A stretch of DNA of 54,422 bases from a bacterium (GTDB lineage: Bacteria > Electryoneota > Electryoneia > Electryoneales > Electryoneaceae). The stretch covers positions 1 to 54,422 of the forward strand of contig JAHLLB010000032.1 in the NCBI GenBank assembly GCA_020444425.1. Direction: 5' to 3'. The notes under the pieces are model-generated. The model was not told the DNA's origin and made no database searches. It was given only the letters and a program-made list of their open reading frames with translations. Positions 34,573-43,486 of this stretch are shown piece by piece. Both the position numbers and the translations under genes were made by a program. The stretch's first letter is position 1. Each line of letters opens with the position of its first letter.

Positions 34573-37254
34573 TTACGCGAAGATCGGGTTCACTTTGTCC
34601 TTGTTGATGTTCAACGCCTTCGCGGCCTTGCTGACCACATCCAGCTCGATGCGGCCATCGCGGGCGAGGGTGACCAGCGCGGCGAACGCGATGTGATTCG
34701 CGTTGACCTCGAAGTGTTCGCGCAGGTCCTGGCGGGTGTCCGAGCGGCCGAAGCCGTCGGTGCCCAGCACCTCGAACCGGCCCGGAATCCACTTGGCGAT
34801 GCTCAACGGCAGGCTGCGGAGGTAGTCGGACGCGGCGACGAAAACCCCGTCCTCACCGTCCAGCACCTCTTCGACGAAGTTCTTTTCCGCCGGTTCGGTC
34901 GGATGCAGACGGTTTTTGCGTTCGGTGTCGATGGCGTTGACGTACAGTTCCTTGTAGCTGGTGGCGCTCCAGACATCCACCGCGACCTTGTACTTCTCCT
35001 CGAGGATGTCGCGCGCCTTCAGCGCTTCGGTCAGAATGGTGCCGCTTCCGAGCAGGTGCACCTTCTTTTTCTTCGCCCGGCTGCTGGTCGCGTCGTACTT
35101 GTAGAGACCGTTGAGGATACCCTCCCGGACATGGCTGCCCTTGGGCATCGGCGGCATCTTGTACGTCTCGTTCATCACCGTGATGTAGTAGATCAGGTTC
35201 TCTTCCTTCTCCGCCATGCGGATCAGGCCGTCCTGCATGATGACAGCGAGTTCGTACGCGAACGCCGGATCGTAGGCCTTGACGTTGTTGTACGCCATCG
35301 CGAGGTGATGCGAGTGGCCGTCCTGGTGCTGCAGGCCTTCGCCCATCAGCGTGGTGCGGCCGGCGGTAGCGCCGAGCATGAACCCGCGCGCGCGGGCATC
35401 GGTGGCCAACCAGACCAGGTCGCCGATACGCTGGAAACCGAACATTGAGTAGTAGATGAACATCGGGATCATCGGGTAATCGTGGTTCGAGTACGATGTC
35501 CCTGCGGCGATAAAGGAGGCCATCGAGCCGGCTTCGGTGATACCCTCTTCAAGCACCGTGCCGTCTTTCTTCTCGTTGTAATACATCAGGCTGTCGCTGT
35601 CGACCGGTTCGTAGAGCTGACCCTTGTGGGCGTAGATCCCGACCTGGCGGAAGAGCGATTCCATCCCGAAGGTGCGGGCCTCATCCGGCACGATCGGCAC
35701 GACGCGCTTGCCAATGTTCTTGTCACGCAGCAGCTTGCTGAGGATTGAGACAAAGGCCATCGTGGTGGCAACTTCGCGGTCGCCGCTGCCTTGCAGGAAT
35801 TCCTCGTAGAACTTCGGTTCAGGCGCGGGAATCGGATTGGAACGGTCACGGCGTGCCGGCACGAATCCGCCCAGCTCCTTGCGGCGTTTCTTCAGGTACT
35901 TGACCTCTTCCGAATCCTCGCTGGGACGGTAGAACGACGCCGTCGGGACATCCTTGTCGCCCAACGGAATCGCGAAACGGCTGCGGAATTCACGCAATTC
36001 TTCTTCGTTCAGCTTCTTCTGCTGGTGGGTGACGTTGCGGCCTTCACCGGCTTCGCCGAGGCCATAGCCCTTGATCGTATGCGCGAGGATGACGGTCGGC
36101 TTGTGCTTCGTCTTAAGCGCGCGGTCGTAGGCGGCGAACATCTTGACCGGATCGTGCCCGCCCTTGCGCAGGTGGCGCAACTCATTGTCGGACAGGTGCT
36201 CGACCAGTTTCAGCAGGTACGGGTCCGCACCAAAGAAATGTTCACGCAGGTAGTTACCCGGCATGACGACGTACTTCTGCGCGTGACCGTCCACGTTGTT
36301 GCTGAGGCGTTGTTCAATCGCGCCGCGTTCATCCTTCTCGAGCAGCGGGTCCCAGTCTCCGCCGAGGATGACCTTCACCACGTTCCAGCCCGCGCCCCGG
36401 AACGCCGCTTCCAGCTCCTGGATCACGCGTCCGTTGCCGCGCACCGGTCCATCAAGGCGCTGCAGGTTGCAGTTGATGACGAAGGTCAGGTTGTCAAGAT
36501 TCTCACGGCTGGCGAGTGTGATCGCACCCATGGACTCCGGCTCATCCATCTCTCCGTCGCCAAGGAACGCCCAGACGCGTCGGCCTTCTGTTTTCACCAG
36601 TCCGCGATCTTCGAGGTACCGGTTGAACCGGGCCTGGTAAATCGCGCTGAGCGGGCCGAGGCCCATGGACACGGTCGGGAACTGCCAGAAGTCCGGCATC
36701 AGCCACGGGTGCGGGTAGGAGGACAGGCCGCCCTCCGGGTTGCACTCACGGCGGAAGTTGGCGAGATCCTTCTCTGTCAACCGGCCTTCCAGGTACGCGC
36801 GAGCGTACATGCCTGGGGAGGCGTGTCCCTGGAAATAGATGATGTCGCCGCCGCTCGGATGCTCCGGTCCCTTGAAGAAGTGGTTCTGCGCGACTTCGTA
36901 GAGGGTGGCGGAGGAGGCGAAGGTCGAGATGTGGCCGCCGACGCCGGTTTCACGGTTGGCGCGAACGACCATCGCCATCGCGTTCCAGCGGACGATGCTC
37001 TTGATCCGGCGTTCCAGCTCACGGTCGCCCGGGTACTGCGGTTGTTCGGACAACGGGATGGTATTGAGATACGGCGTCGAGCCCGGGAAATCGGATCGCA
37101 CACCGGATTTCGAAGCGGTGGAAAGCAGGGACTTGAGCAGTTCGCGGGCTTTTTCGGTGCCATGCTCAGCGATGACATACCGCAACGAGTCAAGCCACTC
37201 CTGCTTTTCCAGCTCAAAAAGTTCTTGTTCTGTATAGCCGTTCTGCTGTGCCAT
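34573..37254 (-). CDS. aceE: Pyruvate dehydrogenase E1 component, homodimeric type
   Basis: 893 aa, the usual length of AceE. The thiamine diphosphate site is GDGEMDEPESMG followed by LTFVINCNLQRLDG. The N-terminal region (ERRIKSIVRWNAMAMVVRAN) and GGHISTFASSATLYEVAQNHFF are diagnostic of the homodimeric E1, as opposed to the alpha2beta2 form. It decarboxylates pyruvate and acetylates the E2 lipoyl arm. First gene of the operon; AAGGAG lies nine bases before the ATG. The roughly 190-bp spacer upstream should hold the promoter; I see no PdhR-type palindrome there. Confidence 0.97.
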   Translation of the reverse strand: MAQQNGYTEQELFELEKQEWLDSLRYVIAEHGTEKARELLKSLLSTASKSGVRSDFPGSTPYLNTIPLSEQPQYPGDRELERRIKSIVRWNAMAMVVRANRETGVGGHISTFASSATLYEVAQNHFFKGPEHPSGGDIIYFQGHASPGMYARAYLEGRLTEKDLANFRRECNPEGGLSSYPHPWLMPDFWQFPTVSMGLGPLSAIYQARFNRYLEDRGLVKTEGRRVWAFLGDGEMDEPESMGAITLASRENLDNLTFVINCNLQRLDGPVRGNGRVIQELEAAFRGAGWNVVKVILGGDWDPLLEKDERGAIEQRLSNNVDGHAQKYVVMPGNYLREHFFGADPYLLKLVEHLSDNELRHLRKGGHDPVKMFAAYDRALKTKHKPTVILAHTIKGYGLGEAGEGRNVTHQQKKLNEEELREFRSRFAIPLGDKDVPTASFYRPSEDSEEVKYLKKRRKELGGFVPARRDRSNPIPAPEPKFYEEFLQGSGDREVATTMAFVSILSKLLRDKNIGKRVVPIVPDEARTFGMESLFRQVGIYAHKGQLYEPVDSDSLMYYNEKKDGTVLEEGITEAGSMASFIAAGTSYSNHDYPMIPMFIYYSMFGFQRIGDLVWLATDARARGFMLGATAGRTTLMGEGLQHQDGHSHHLAMAYNNVKAYDPAFAYELAVIMQDGLIRMAEKEENLIYYITVMNETYKMPPMPKGSHVREGILNGLYKYDATSSRAKKKKVHLLGSGTILTEALKARDILEEKYKVAVDVWSATSYKELYVNAIDTERKNRLHPTEPAEKNFVEEVLDGEDGVFVAASDYLRSLPLSIAKWIPGRFEVLGTDGFGRSDTRQDLREHFEVNANHIAFAALVTLARDGRIELDVVSKAAKALNINKDKVNPIFA

Positions 37255-37460
37255 GGTACAGCTCCTTAACAGAGATCAAAGTCACAGAAACGCCCTGAAT
37301 TCGCTATCAGCATCCAGCGTGAAAACAGGGCGGGTTGTCTGACCAAGCGCAGCACAACCCGGAAAACGTCGGGTTTGTGCCGGGTGCCGGAGTATAAGCA
37401 GAAAAAAATTAGGATTCACTAAGTAGCGGCATGAATCTCAGGGAATCGGGGTACACTCAC

Positions 37461-38600
37461 TCAGAAACGATAGATCGCCGCCACGCTGTTTTGTCCCGGT
37501 ACCTCTGCCTGCGGCAGGACGTACACCTTGCCGCCGTGAACGATGGTCTGCAGGGCGGTGAAGTCCAGCAGGTCTTCGTCCATGCCGTTTTTCTCCGAAC
37601 GGCGTTCAACCGTGTCCGTGTCGGGGTAATAGAATCCCCATTCCCGCTTGTCATCGGCAACGAAAGCCGTTTCAACACGTCCGCGAAACGCTGCCCGAAG
37701 CACATTGTCGACCTGAACCGACGCCTGTTCCGTGTTGTTCAGCTCATGAAAACGGTCCTGCGCTTTTTTCCGATCCTGATCGAACAAAGGCTTCGCTGCT
37801 TCCCAACCCTTCTGGTGCAGCTCTTCCATCCTGAGGTGATCGGGGTTACCACTGATGTGCTCGTCCACGATGTGCATCGCACTGTTTCGATCCCGGAAGA
37901 ACGGGACGAGGTAATCAACGCAGGCGAGCACGACCGTCGTCTTCGGATCTCCAAAGTGTTTGACCAGGGCGCGGTTGATGTCATCCGCGTACCGTTTCAG
38001 GGTCGCCAGTTTCTTGTCCTCACCACGGCCCTGTCCGTGCCAGACGGATGATCCTGGTCCGGCACCTTCCCGTCCCCGGACGGTTTTCTGCGCGACATCG
38101 AACATGGTCGTGTCGTCGATACTGGCTGGCATGTCCTTCACCTCAACAGGTTCGATGCTCCAGCGCGTGCAACGATACAACCGGGTCTGGCCCTGGCTGA
38201 TGGCGAGCACGTGGAAGTTGCCATCTTCATTGAACATGTGCAGGAGAGGCTTGAGGTGGAAGCGGTCGGTAAGCACGGTCAGTTTGTCGAACTGGACTGG
38301 CAGTCGGTACCATGCGAAGAAGCCCGGTGAGTTGAATACCGCCAGACCGTCGCTCTGATGTTGCCAGAATTCGTGGTCCTGCTGCATCTCCCATAGTGGA
38401 GCGAGAAACGTGTCGATGTCGTTCTGGCGGGCGTCCAGCGCCTGCATCTGCTTTTCCAGATCCCGGATGCGGTTTTTGAAGCGAATCGGGTTCTGATCGA
38501 CCTGGTCACCGGCGCGGACGGTGGGCAGGTATATCGAGGCGTGAAACTCACCGCTCTTATCCATCAGGGTCTTGAGGTCGTCTTTTGTAAATCGGTCCAT
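37461..38600 (-). CDS. Bacterial archaeo-eukaryotic release factor-like protein (baeRF)
   Basis: About 379 aa from ATG 38600 with GGAGG upstream; a longer frame to 38747 lacks support. The arrangement matches the baeRF group (family 3 or 7 style): an N-terminal domain (MDRFTKDDLKTLMDKSGEFHASIYLPT), a middle domain that starts FHVLAISQGQTRLYRC, where eRF1 has its domain 2, and a C-terminal domain (VVLACVDYLVPFFRDRNSAMHIVDEHISG). The GGQ peptide-release loop of eRF1 is not visible; the equivalent region reads GREGAGPGSSVWHGQGRG. The function in bacteria is unproven; ribosome-associated stress roles have been proposed. It lies 53 bp after treT, probably co-transcribed. Confidence 0.75.
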   Translation of the reverse strand: MDRFTKDDLKTLMDKSGEFHASIYLPTVRAGDQVDQNPIRFKNRIRDLEKQMQALDARQNDIDTFLAPLWEMQQDHEFWQHQSDGLAVFNSPGFFAWYRLPVQFDKLTVLTDRFHLKPLLHMFNEDGNFHVLAISQGQTRLYRCTRWSIEPVEVKDMPASIDDTTMFDVAQKTVRGREGAGPGSSVWHGQGRGEDKKLATLKRYADDINRALVKHFGDPKTTVVLACVDYLVPFFRDRNSAMHIVDEHISGNPDHLRMEELHQKGWEAAKPLFDQDRKKAQDRFHELNNTEQASVQVDNVLRAAFRGRVETAFVADDKREWGFYYPDTDTVERRSEKNGMDEDLLDFTALQTIVHGGKVYVLPQAEVPGQNSVAAIYRF

Positions 38601-38653
38601 GGTGTTCCTCCATTGGTAGGGTGGGAAGGTGTTGCGAACAGTCGCTGCGGCGG

Positions 38654-39898
38654 TCAGGCGTGATCGCCGATCTGCTTGCCGTCCCTGAGCACCACCTTGA
38701 TCTCGAGGTTGTTCAACAGGTCGAGATATTTCTCGGCATAGTGACACAACAGGTAGCGTTGACGGACAGTTTCCTTCGCTTTCTCGCCCATCTGCTTACG
38801 TTTTTCGGGATGTTTGATGAGTTCGACGATACTCCGGGCAGCCTGCTCGACAGAATCAACGAGGTAGCCGTTGACGCCATCCTCGATCTGAGCCTTGATG
38901 CCGCCGACGTTTCCTCCGATCACCGGATTGCCTTTCCACATCGCCTCGGCGACGGTCAGGCCGAAGCCTTCCCGCTTTGACTTCTGCAGTACGACAGCGG
39001 CCCTGCGCTGCAACGAGTTGACCAGGGCCGTATCCTCGACACTGAGCAGGCGGATTTCGTCGTTCTGGTACTTAAGCAGAGATTCGTAGACTTTTGCGCC
39101 TTCCGGATCGTCGGTGGCGACATTGCCCAGCAGTACGAGGCGAGCATCAATCTCATTGCGTGCCAGCTTGAAGGCGTCGATCACACCTTGCGGGTCTTTC
39201 CACGGGTCAAACCGTGAAATCTGCACGACCAACGGTTTGTCGGTGGGGATGTCGTACTTGTTCAGCCGTTCGGCGATCTCATCATCACTGAGGTCTTTGT
39301 TCTTGATGCTGAACGGGTCGATGGCCGGTTCAAACACGAGCTGCGGCGTGATCAGATCCTGCTTGTACTCCTCGCGGGAGACAATCACTGCGTCGTATTT
39401 CTCGATGTACTGCTTGAGGTAGTTCCACAACGTCGGGTTCGGTTCGGTCAAGTCGATGTGGCAGCGCCAGATCCAGGGGACGGTTTTGGGGTAGTGTTCG
39501 ATGATCGGCAGCGGCTGCGGATCATGCACGATGACGGCGTCGTGGGTGAGGTGGTTCCGCAATGAGTTTTCATAGATCACCCCCTCATAGATCTGCTTCT
39601 TCTGCTTCGACAGGTTGATTGGCCCGCCCTGCAACGCGTTGTGCATCTTCTTGGTGACGCCGAAATAGTCCGGACTTCCCTGGATCACCCTCCAGCCGAC
39701 CTTGAGGCCGATGTCGTTGAGCAGCAAGGTCAACGACGACAGCATCTCCGCCACCCCGCCACCGTAGTAGGTCGAATTGATGTTCACGACGTGCATGCCA
39801 GCCAGGTGCGCGGCTTTTACACGGATGCGGTCAATTGTTTCATCACCAGCAAGCGGGCGGTAGTCGTCGAGGGTGGGAATCGGGGGTATGGTGTTCAT
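38654..39898 (-). CDS. treT: Trehalose glycosyltransferring synthase (GT4)
   Basis: 414 aa, GT-B family 4. HVVNINSTYYGGGVAEMLSS near the N-terminus and WRCHIDLTEPN are typical of TreT. The nucleotide-sugar site is in ISRFDPWKDPQGVIDAF and SKREGFGLTVAEAMWKGNPVIG, with the E-x7-E pair. It joins glucose from ADP- or UDP-glucose to glucose, giving trehalose reversibly. It follows the OpuC-type transporter genes, so the block looks like osmotic adaptation: uptake of betaine-like solutes plus trehalose synthesis. It could also be a related GT4 synthase, but the motif match is good. Confidence 0.88.
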   Translation of the reverse strand: MNTIPPIPTLDDYRPLAGDETIDRIRVKAAHLAGMHVVNINSTYYGGGVAEMLSSLTLLLNDIGLKVGWRVIQGSPDYFGVTKKMHNALQGGPINLSKQKKQIYEGVIYENSLRNHLTHDAVIVHDPQPLPIIEHYPKTVPWIWRCHIDLTEPNPTLWNYLKQYIEKYDAVIVSREEYKQDLITPQLVFEPAIDPFSIKNKDLSDDEIAERLNKYDIPTDKPLVVQISRFDPWKDPQGVIDAFKLARNEIDARLVLLGNVATDDPEGAKVYESLLKYQNDEIRLLSVEDTALVNSLQRRAAVVLQKSKREGFGLTVAEAMWKGNPVIGGNVGGIKAQIEDGVNGYLVDSVEQAARSIVELIKHPEKRKQMGEKAKETVRQRYLLCHYAEKYLDLLNNLEIKVVLRDGKQIGDHA

Positions 39899-40012
39899 GA
39901 CAAGTCACCAGTTGAACAGCGGAAATCAAGCCTCAGAGACCTCACGGATGTGCGGGGCTACAGTTCCACGTGTTTACCGGCGAGAAGGCTGCTCGAGTTC
40001 CGCTGACGATTG

Positions 40013-41515
40013 TCAATCACCGCTGCGGCTGAGGCGCAGGCCCCGGGGAACAAGCAGGCGTTCGATCAGATTGAACAGTAGTTGCGTAAGAAGCGCCAGC
40101 CCGGCGGCGGGGATCGCCCCTTCGAGGATGAGGCCGTAATCGTCGAGCCGGATGCCGGTGAGGATCGGCTGGCCGTACCCGCCTGCGCCGATCAACGCGC
40201 CGAGGGTGGCGAATCCGATGGTGATCACGGCGGACGTTTTCACTCCGGCGAGTATGGAGGGACTGGCCAGCGGCAGGTCGATGTGCAGCAGCCGGTCAGG
40301 TGGGCTCAGCCCCAGGGCTTCCGCTGACTCGCGCAGGCTTGGCGGGATGGCGGTGAGGCCGGCGTGCGTATTTCGCACCATCGGCAGCAGGCTGTAAAGG
40401 AACAGCGCAGCGATGGCGGGCGGCGCAGCGATGCCAAGCAGCGGGATCATGAACACCAGCAGCGCCAGCGAGGGGATGGTCTGAATGATCCCGACAGCGC
40501 CGAGGATGACCGCTCCGGCGGCGGCGTTCCGTGCAGCGAGCACACCCAGCGGCAGCGCAACGAGGATACCCAGCAGCATCGCGACACCGACCAGGGTCAG
40601 GTGTTCGAGAGTGGTGGTCCGGAGACGTGACGCGAGGGTCGATTCCACATACTGGAACGTTTCGCCGAACTCAGCCTCGAGGAACGAGGCCGCGACCGCG
40701 ATCTCGCTTTCACCTTCTAATTTGACGCGTTTGTTTAGCGTGCGCATGCGGTCGGCGTCAAACCGTCCCGCCAGCTCGTTGAGCGCACGGATTGCCTCCG
40801 GCGGCAGGTCGGCGCGGTAGAGGAAGACGGCGTCGTAGGTGGTGAAATGGGCGCGGTCATCCTCGAGCACGGCGAGGTTGTAGTATGCAATCTCGGCGTC
40901 GGTGGAGTACAGATCCATTACGTCGATGGAGCCGCTTGCGAGGGCACGGTAGGCGAGGTCGTGGTCCATGCCGGTGACGTCGTCCGGGTTGAGCGAATAG
41001 GCGTCACGCAGGCTCGGCCAGCCGTCCCCACGGTTGAGGAACTCGTTGGTAAAACCGTACCGCAGTTCCGGATGATCACGCAGATCGGAGATGGTTTCGA
41101 TGCCCAGCTCGCGCGCTTTTTCCGGGGTCATGCCGAGAGCGTAAGTGTTGTTGTAGCCGAGCGGTTCGGTCATGCGCAGCCCGCGTTCGGCGAGCGCAGC
41201 ACGGATTGCGTCAAGGGTCGGCAGCTCGAGCTCGCGCAGGATTTCCTGCCGGATGGTGCCGGTATAGTCGGGATAGACCGCGATGTCACCGCTGAGCAGC
41301 GCGTTGAACAGCACCCTCGTTCCGCCCAGCTCACGCTGATGCTCGGCGGACACACCAGCCCGTTCCAGTTGCAGCGTGGTGATCTCGCCGAGGATCACCG
41401 ACTCGGTGAATTTCTTCGAGCCGACACGGATCGGATCGTCCTGCGCGACGGCGGCAGCAGCGAACAACGCTGTCACGATCACGCACAGGGTGAGGGTCAG
41501 CCGCTTCCGTTTCAT
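40013..41515 (-). CDS. Osmoprotectant ABC transporter, substrate-binding domain fused to permease (OpuC type)
   Basis: 500 aa with a signal-like N-terminus (LTLCVIVTALFAAAAVAQ). Residues 27-290 are an OpuBC/OpuCC binding domain (IRVGSKKFTESVILGEITTLQLE region, PDYTGTI, GYNNTYALGM). Residues 300-490 are the permease (LEHLTLVGVAMLLGILVALP, then GIIQTIPSLALLVFMIPLLG and the EAA-like coupling loop ESAEALGLSPPDRLLHIDLP). It imports glycine betaine, choline or carnitine. In the fusions I know best (permease first, binding domain last) the order is reversed. It overlaps the ATPase gene by ATGA. Confidence 0.88.
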   Translation of the reverse strand: MKRKRLTLTLCVIVTALFAAAAVAQDDPIRVGSKKFTESVILGEITTLQLERAGVSAEHQRELGGTRVLFNALLSGDIAVYPDYTGTIRQEILRELELPTLDAIRAALAERGLRMTEPLGYNNTYALGMTPEKARELGIETISDLRDHPELRYGFTNEFLNRGDGWPSLRDAYSLNPDDVTGMDHDLAYRALASGSIDVMDLYSTDAEIAYYNLAVLEDDRAHFTTYDAVFLYRADLPPEAIRALNELAGRFDADRMRTLNKRVKLEGESEIAVAASFLEAEFGETFQYVESTLASRLRTTTLEHLTLVGVAMLLGILVALPLGVLAARNAAAGAVILGAVGIIQTIPSLALLVFMIPLLGIAAPPAIAALFLYSLLPMVRNTHAGLTAIPPSLRESAEALGLSPPDRLLHIDLPLASPSILAGVKTSAVITIGFATLGALIGAGGYGQPILTGIRLDDYGLILEGAIPAAGLALLTQLLFNLIERLLVPRGLRLSRSGD

Positions 41516-42258
41516 CGTCCGCCCTCCGGCACTTGGTGGGCGCGTTGGGCACGGATGAATTCGCCGACAAACGGGTCGGCGGGACTGGTGATCATCTCAT
41601 GCAGCGAGCCGCGTTGCAGAATGCGGCCGTCCCGCATCAGCACGATGTCCTCGCTGAAAAAGGCGGCTTCGGCGAGGTCATGGGTGACCAGCACGATCGT
41701 CTTGCCGAGTTCGCGGAACATGTCGCGGAGTTCGTCCTGCAGCGAGGAGCGCACCAGCGGGTCGAGTGCGCCGAGGGGCTCATCCAGCAGCAGCACGTCC
41801 GGGTCGAGCAGCAGCGCCCGCATCAGGGCAACCCGTTGCCGTTGCCCGCCGGAGAGTTCGTAGGGGTAACGGGTGAGGGCGTCTTCGGGAAAATGGGTCA
41901 GCTCGCGCAGGCTGGCGAGGCGGTCGTTGATCCACTGTTGCGGCTTACGCAGCCGTTTCGCGAGCAACGTGATGTTGCCGGCGGCGGTGAGGTGCGGGAA
42001 CAGGCCGCCGTCCTGGATGACGTACCCGATCCGGTGCCGAATAGCGCGGATGCGGTCCACGGTGAGCGGCTGGCCGTCGAACGTGACGCTGCCCGCGTCT
42101 GGCTGCAACAGGCCGAGGAAATGCCGCAGCAAGGTGGACTTGCCGCAGCCGCTAGGGCCGATGAGCACGGTCAGCGATCCACGCGGCACCTCGAGACCGA
42201 TGTCAAGGAGTACCGGCTGATCATTGAAACGCTTTGTCAGGTTGTGGCAGCGAAGCAT
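41512..42258 (-). CDS. Osmoprotectant ABC transporter ATP-binding protein (OpuCA type)
   Basis: 248 aa. Walker A GPSGCGKST, Q-loop VIQDGGLFPHL, signature LSGGQRQRVALMRALL, Walker B VLLLDEPLGALDP, and switch histidine in LVTHDLAEA. The regulatory CBS domains found at the C-terminus of many OpuCA/ProV proteins are missing, so ionic-strength sensing, if present, lies elsewhere. It is the first gene of the transporter operon and overlaps the fused binding/permease gene by four bases. Confidence 0.93.
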   Translation of the reverse strand: MLRCHNLTKRFNDQPVLLDIGLEVPRGSLTVLIGPSGCGKSTLLRHFLGLLQPDAGSVTFDGQPLTVDRIRAIRHRIGYVIQDGGLFPHLTAAGNITLLAKRLRKPQQWINDRLASLRELTHFPEDALTRYPYELSGGQRQRVALMRALLLDPDVLLLDEPLGALDPLVRSSLQDELRDMFRELGKTIVLVTHDLAEAAFFSEDIVLMRDGRILQRGSLHEMITSPADPFVGEFIRAQRAHQVPEGGR

Positions 42259-42503
42259 GGGGATATGATACGGGTTTCAGCGGCCAGTTCGATACAGGTT
42301 TGATATTCTCTCCATCCATGGCAACCACTTGTAGCTCCCCCAAGGGTTAGGGTAGATGAGATCGACTCTATTTGCTTTTGTTCCACAGACTATGTGATGT
42401 AAATTTGGCAAACATGACAGTTACAGTATTTGATGATTTTGTTGATTATGATTATCGTTATCTGATGTATTTCAGGTTTGATCAACCGGGTTGGAGATGA
42501 ACG
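42259..42503. other. Divergent promoter region
   Basis: 245 bp between the transporter ATPase (minus) and a secreted-protein gene (plus). The right part (42360-42490) is AT-rich and should carry the plus-strand promoter. I could not fix -35/-10 boxes and see no gene. Confidence 0.4.
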
Positions 42504-43439
42504 ATGAAAAGAGCATCATTCTTGATCTTTCTATTTGCGTTCCTGCCAGTCGTAGCCGAAAGCAGTGCACCTTGGAATGCGAAAGGGAAGGTGTCTCTGC
42601 AATTTACGCCACGCGGTGACTGTTGCGTGAAGCCGTTTGAGGCGGATGAGTGGTTTTCTTCCCTGGTCAGCCGCTATGGCGACATCCCGGGATTGGTTGT
42701 CAGAGCGGGTGTGCAAGATACGTCATTTGTTGCACCAGGGGTGTACTTCATGTACGAACCGTGGGATTTGTATCCGGGCGAGCCCTCTGATTCCACGTGG
42801 TGGATGGATGGTTTGACTTGGGATCAGGTGCGTCCGTGGCTACGGGCAGTGATGCAGTCGGTAGATACAGGGGATACAACGCATTTCAATCTACCAGCGG
42901 GATTTCAACAATCCGTTGTATTTCAAACGCCCGGGACATATGGTGCATCTACTCGCATCCCAGTCGCAAACATACCATTTCCGAGCGATGACTCGCTGTA
43001 TCGGATGTGGCTGGAGCCGCTTGGTGCAAACCTGCCGTGGAAGATCGAGACGGACACCCTTCTGGCTGTACGGATCACCCAGTTCACTGCGGCGGATACG
43101 CTGGGTTGGATGTACCGGCACTGGACCGGCGTGCCCGATTCCACATGGTTCGACCGCATGTTTGCCGTCTTTCCCGACAACACCCGTCTGCTGCGTGAGT
43201 TCTTCTGGAAATATTACAATGAAGCGAATTGCGACTCGCTGACTCGAGTCGGTGAACACTTGATCGAGGTGTGGCAATCCGGGGAATCGACCTACTTGAT
43301 GGACAACATGTCCGAATTCAGTGTTGACCAGGCCAGTGAGGACGTGCAGGAGCGCATCGAAGACATCTGCGTGGAAGGTCAACCGCAGCCGACCAAGGCG
43401 CTGGGATGGTCTGGCGTTGGAATTCACATCAGGGAATGA
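42504..43439 (+). CDS. Secreted hypothetical protein
   Basis: 311 aa with a clear signal peptide (MKRASFLIFLFAFLPVVAES). The mature part starts with a Cys-Cys pair (GDCCVKPF) and has many Trp and Asp residues (WWMDGLTWDQVRPWLRAV). No repeats, metal motif or sorting domain are seen. No family recognised. GGAG lies ten bases upstream of the ATG. Its neighbours are unrelated, and it is convergent with the PAP2 gene. Confidence 0.7.
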   Translation: MKRASFLIFLFAFLPVVAESSAPWNAKGKVSLQFTPRGDCCVKPFEADEWFSSLVSRYGDIPGLVVRAGVQDTSFVAPGVYFMYEPWDLYPGEPSDSTWWMDGLTWDQVRPWLRAVMQSVDTGDTTHFNLPAGFQQSVVFQTPGTYGASTRIPVANIPFPSDDSLYRMWLEPLGANLPWKIETDTLLAVRITQFTAADTLGWMYRHWTGVPDSTWFDRMFAVFPDNTRLLREFFWKYYNEANCDSLTRVGEHLIEVWQSGESTYLMDNMSEFSVDQASEDVQERIEDICVEGQPQPTKALGWSGVGIHIRE

Positions 43440-43486
43440 CGTAGTCGGATAGGTGTTCTTCAGTTCCGGAAGCGGGTTGGAACCAG

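Noticed and set aside
37330..37385. Hairpin AACCCG ... CGGGTT upstream of aceE as a terminator
   Set aside because: The stem is only six base pairs with no T tract on either strand.
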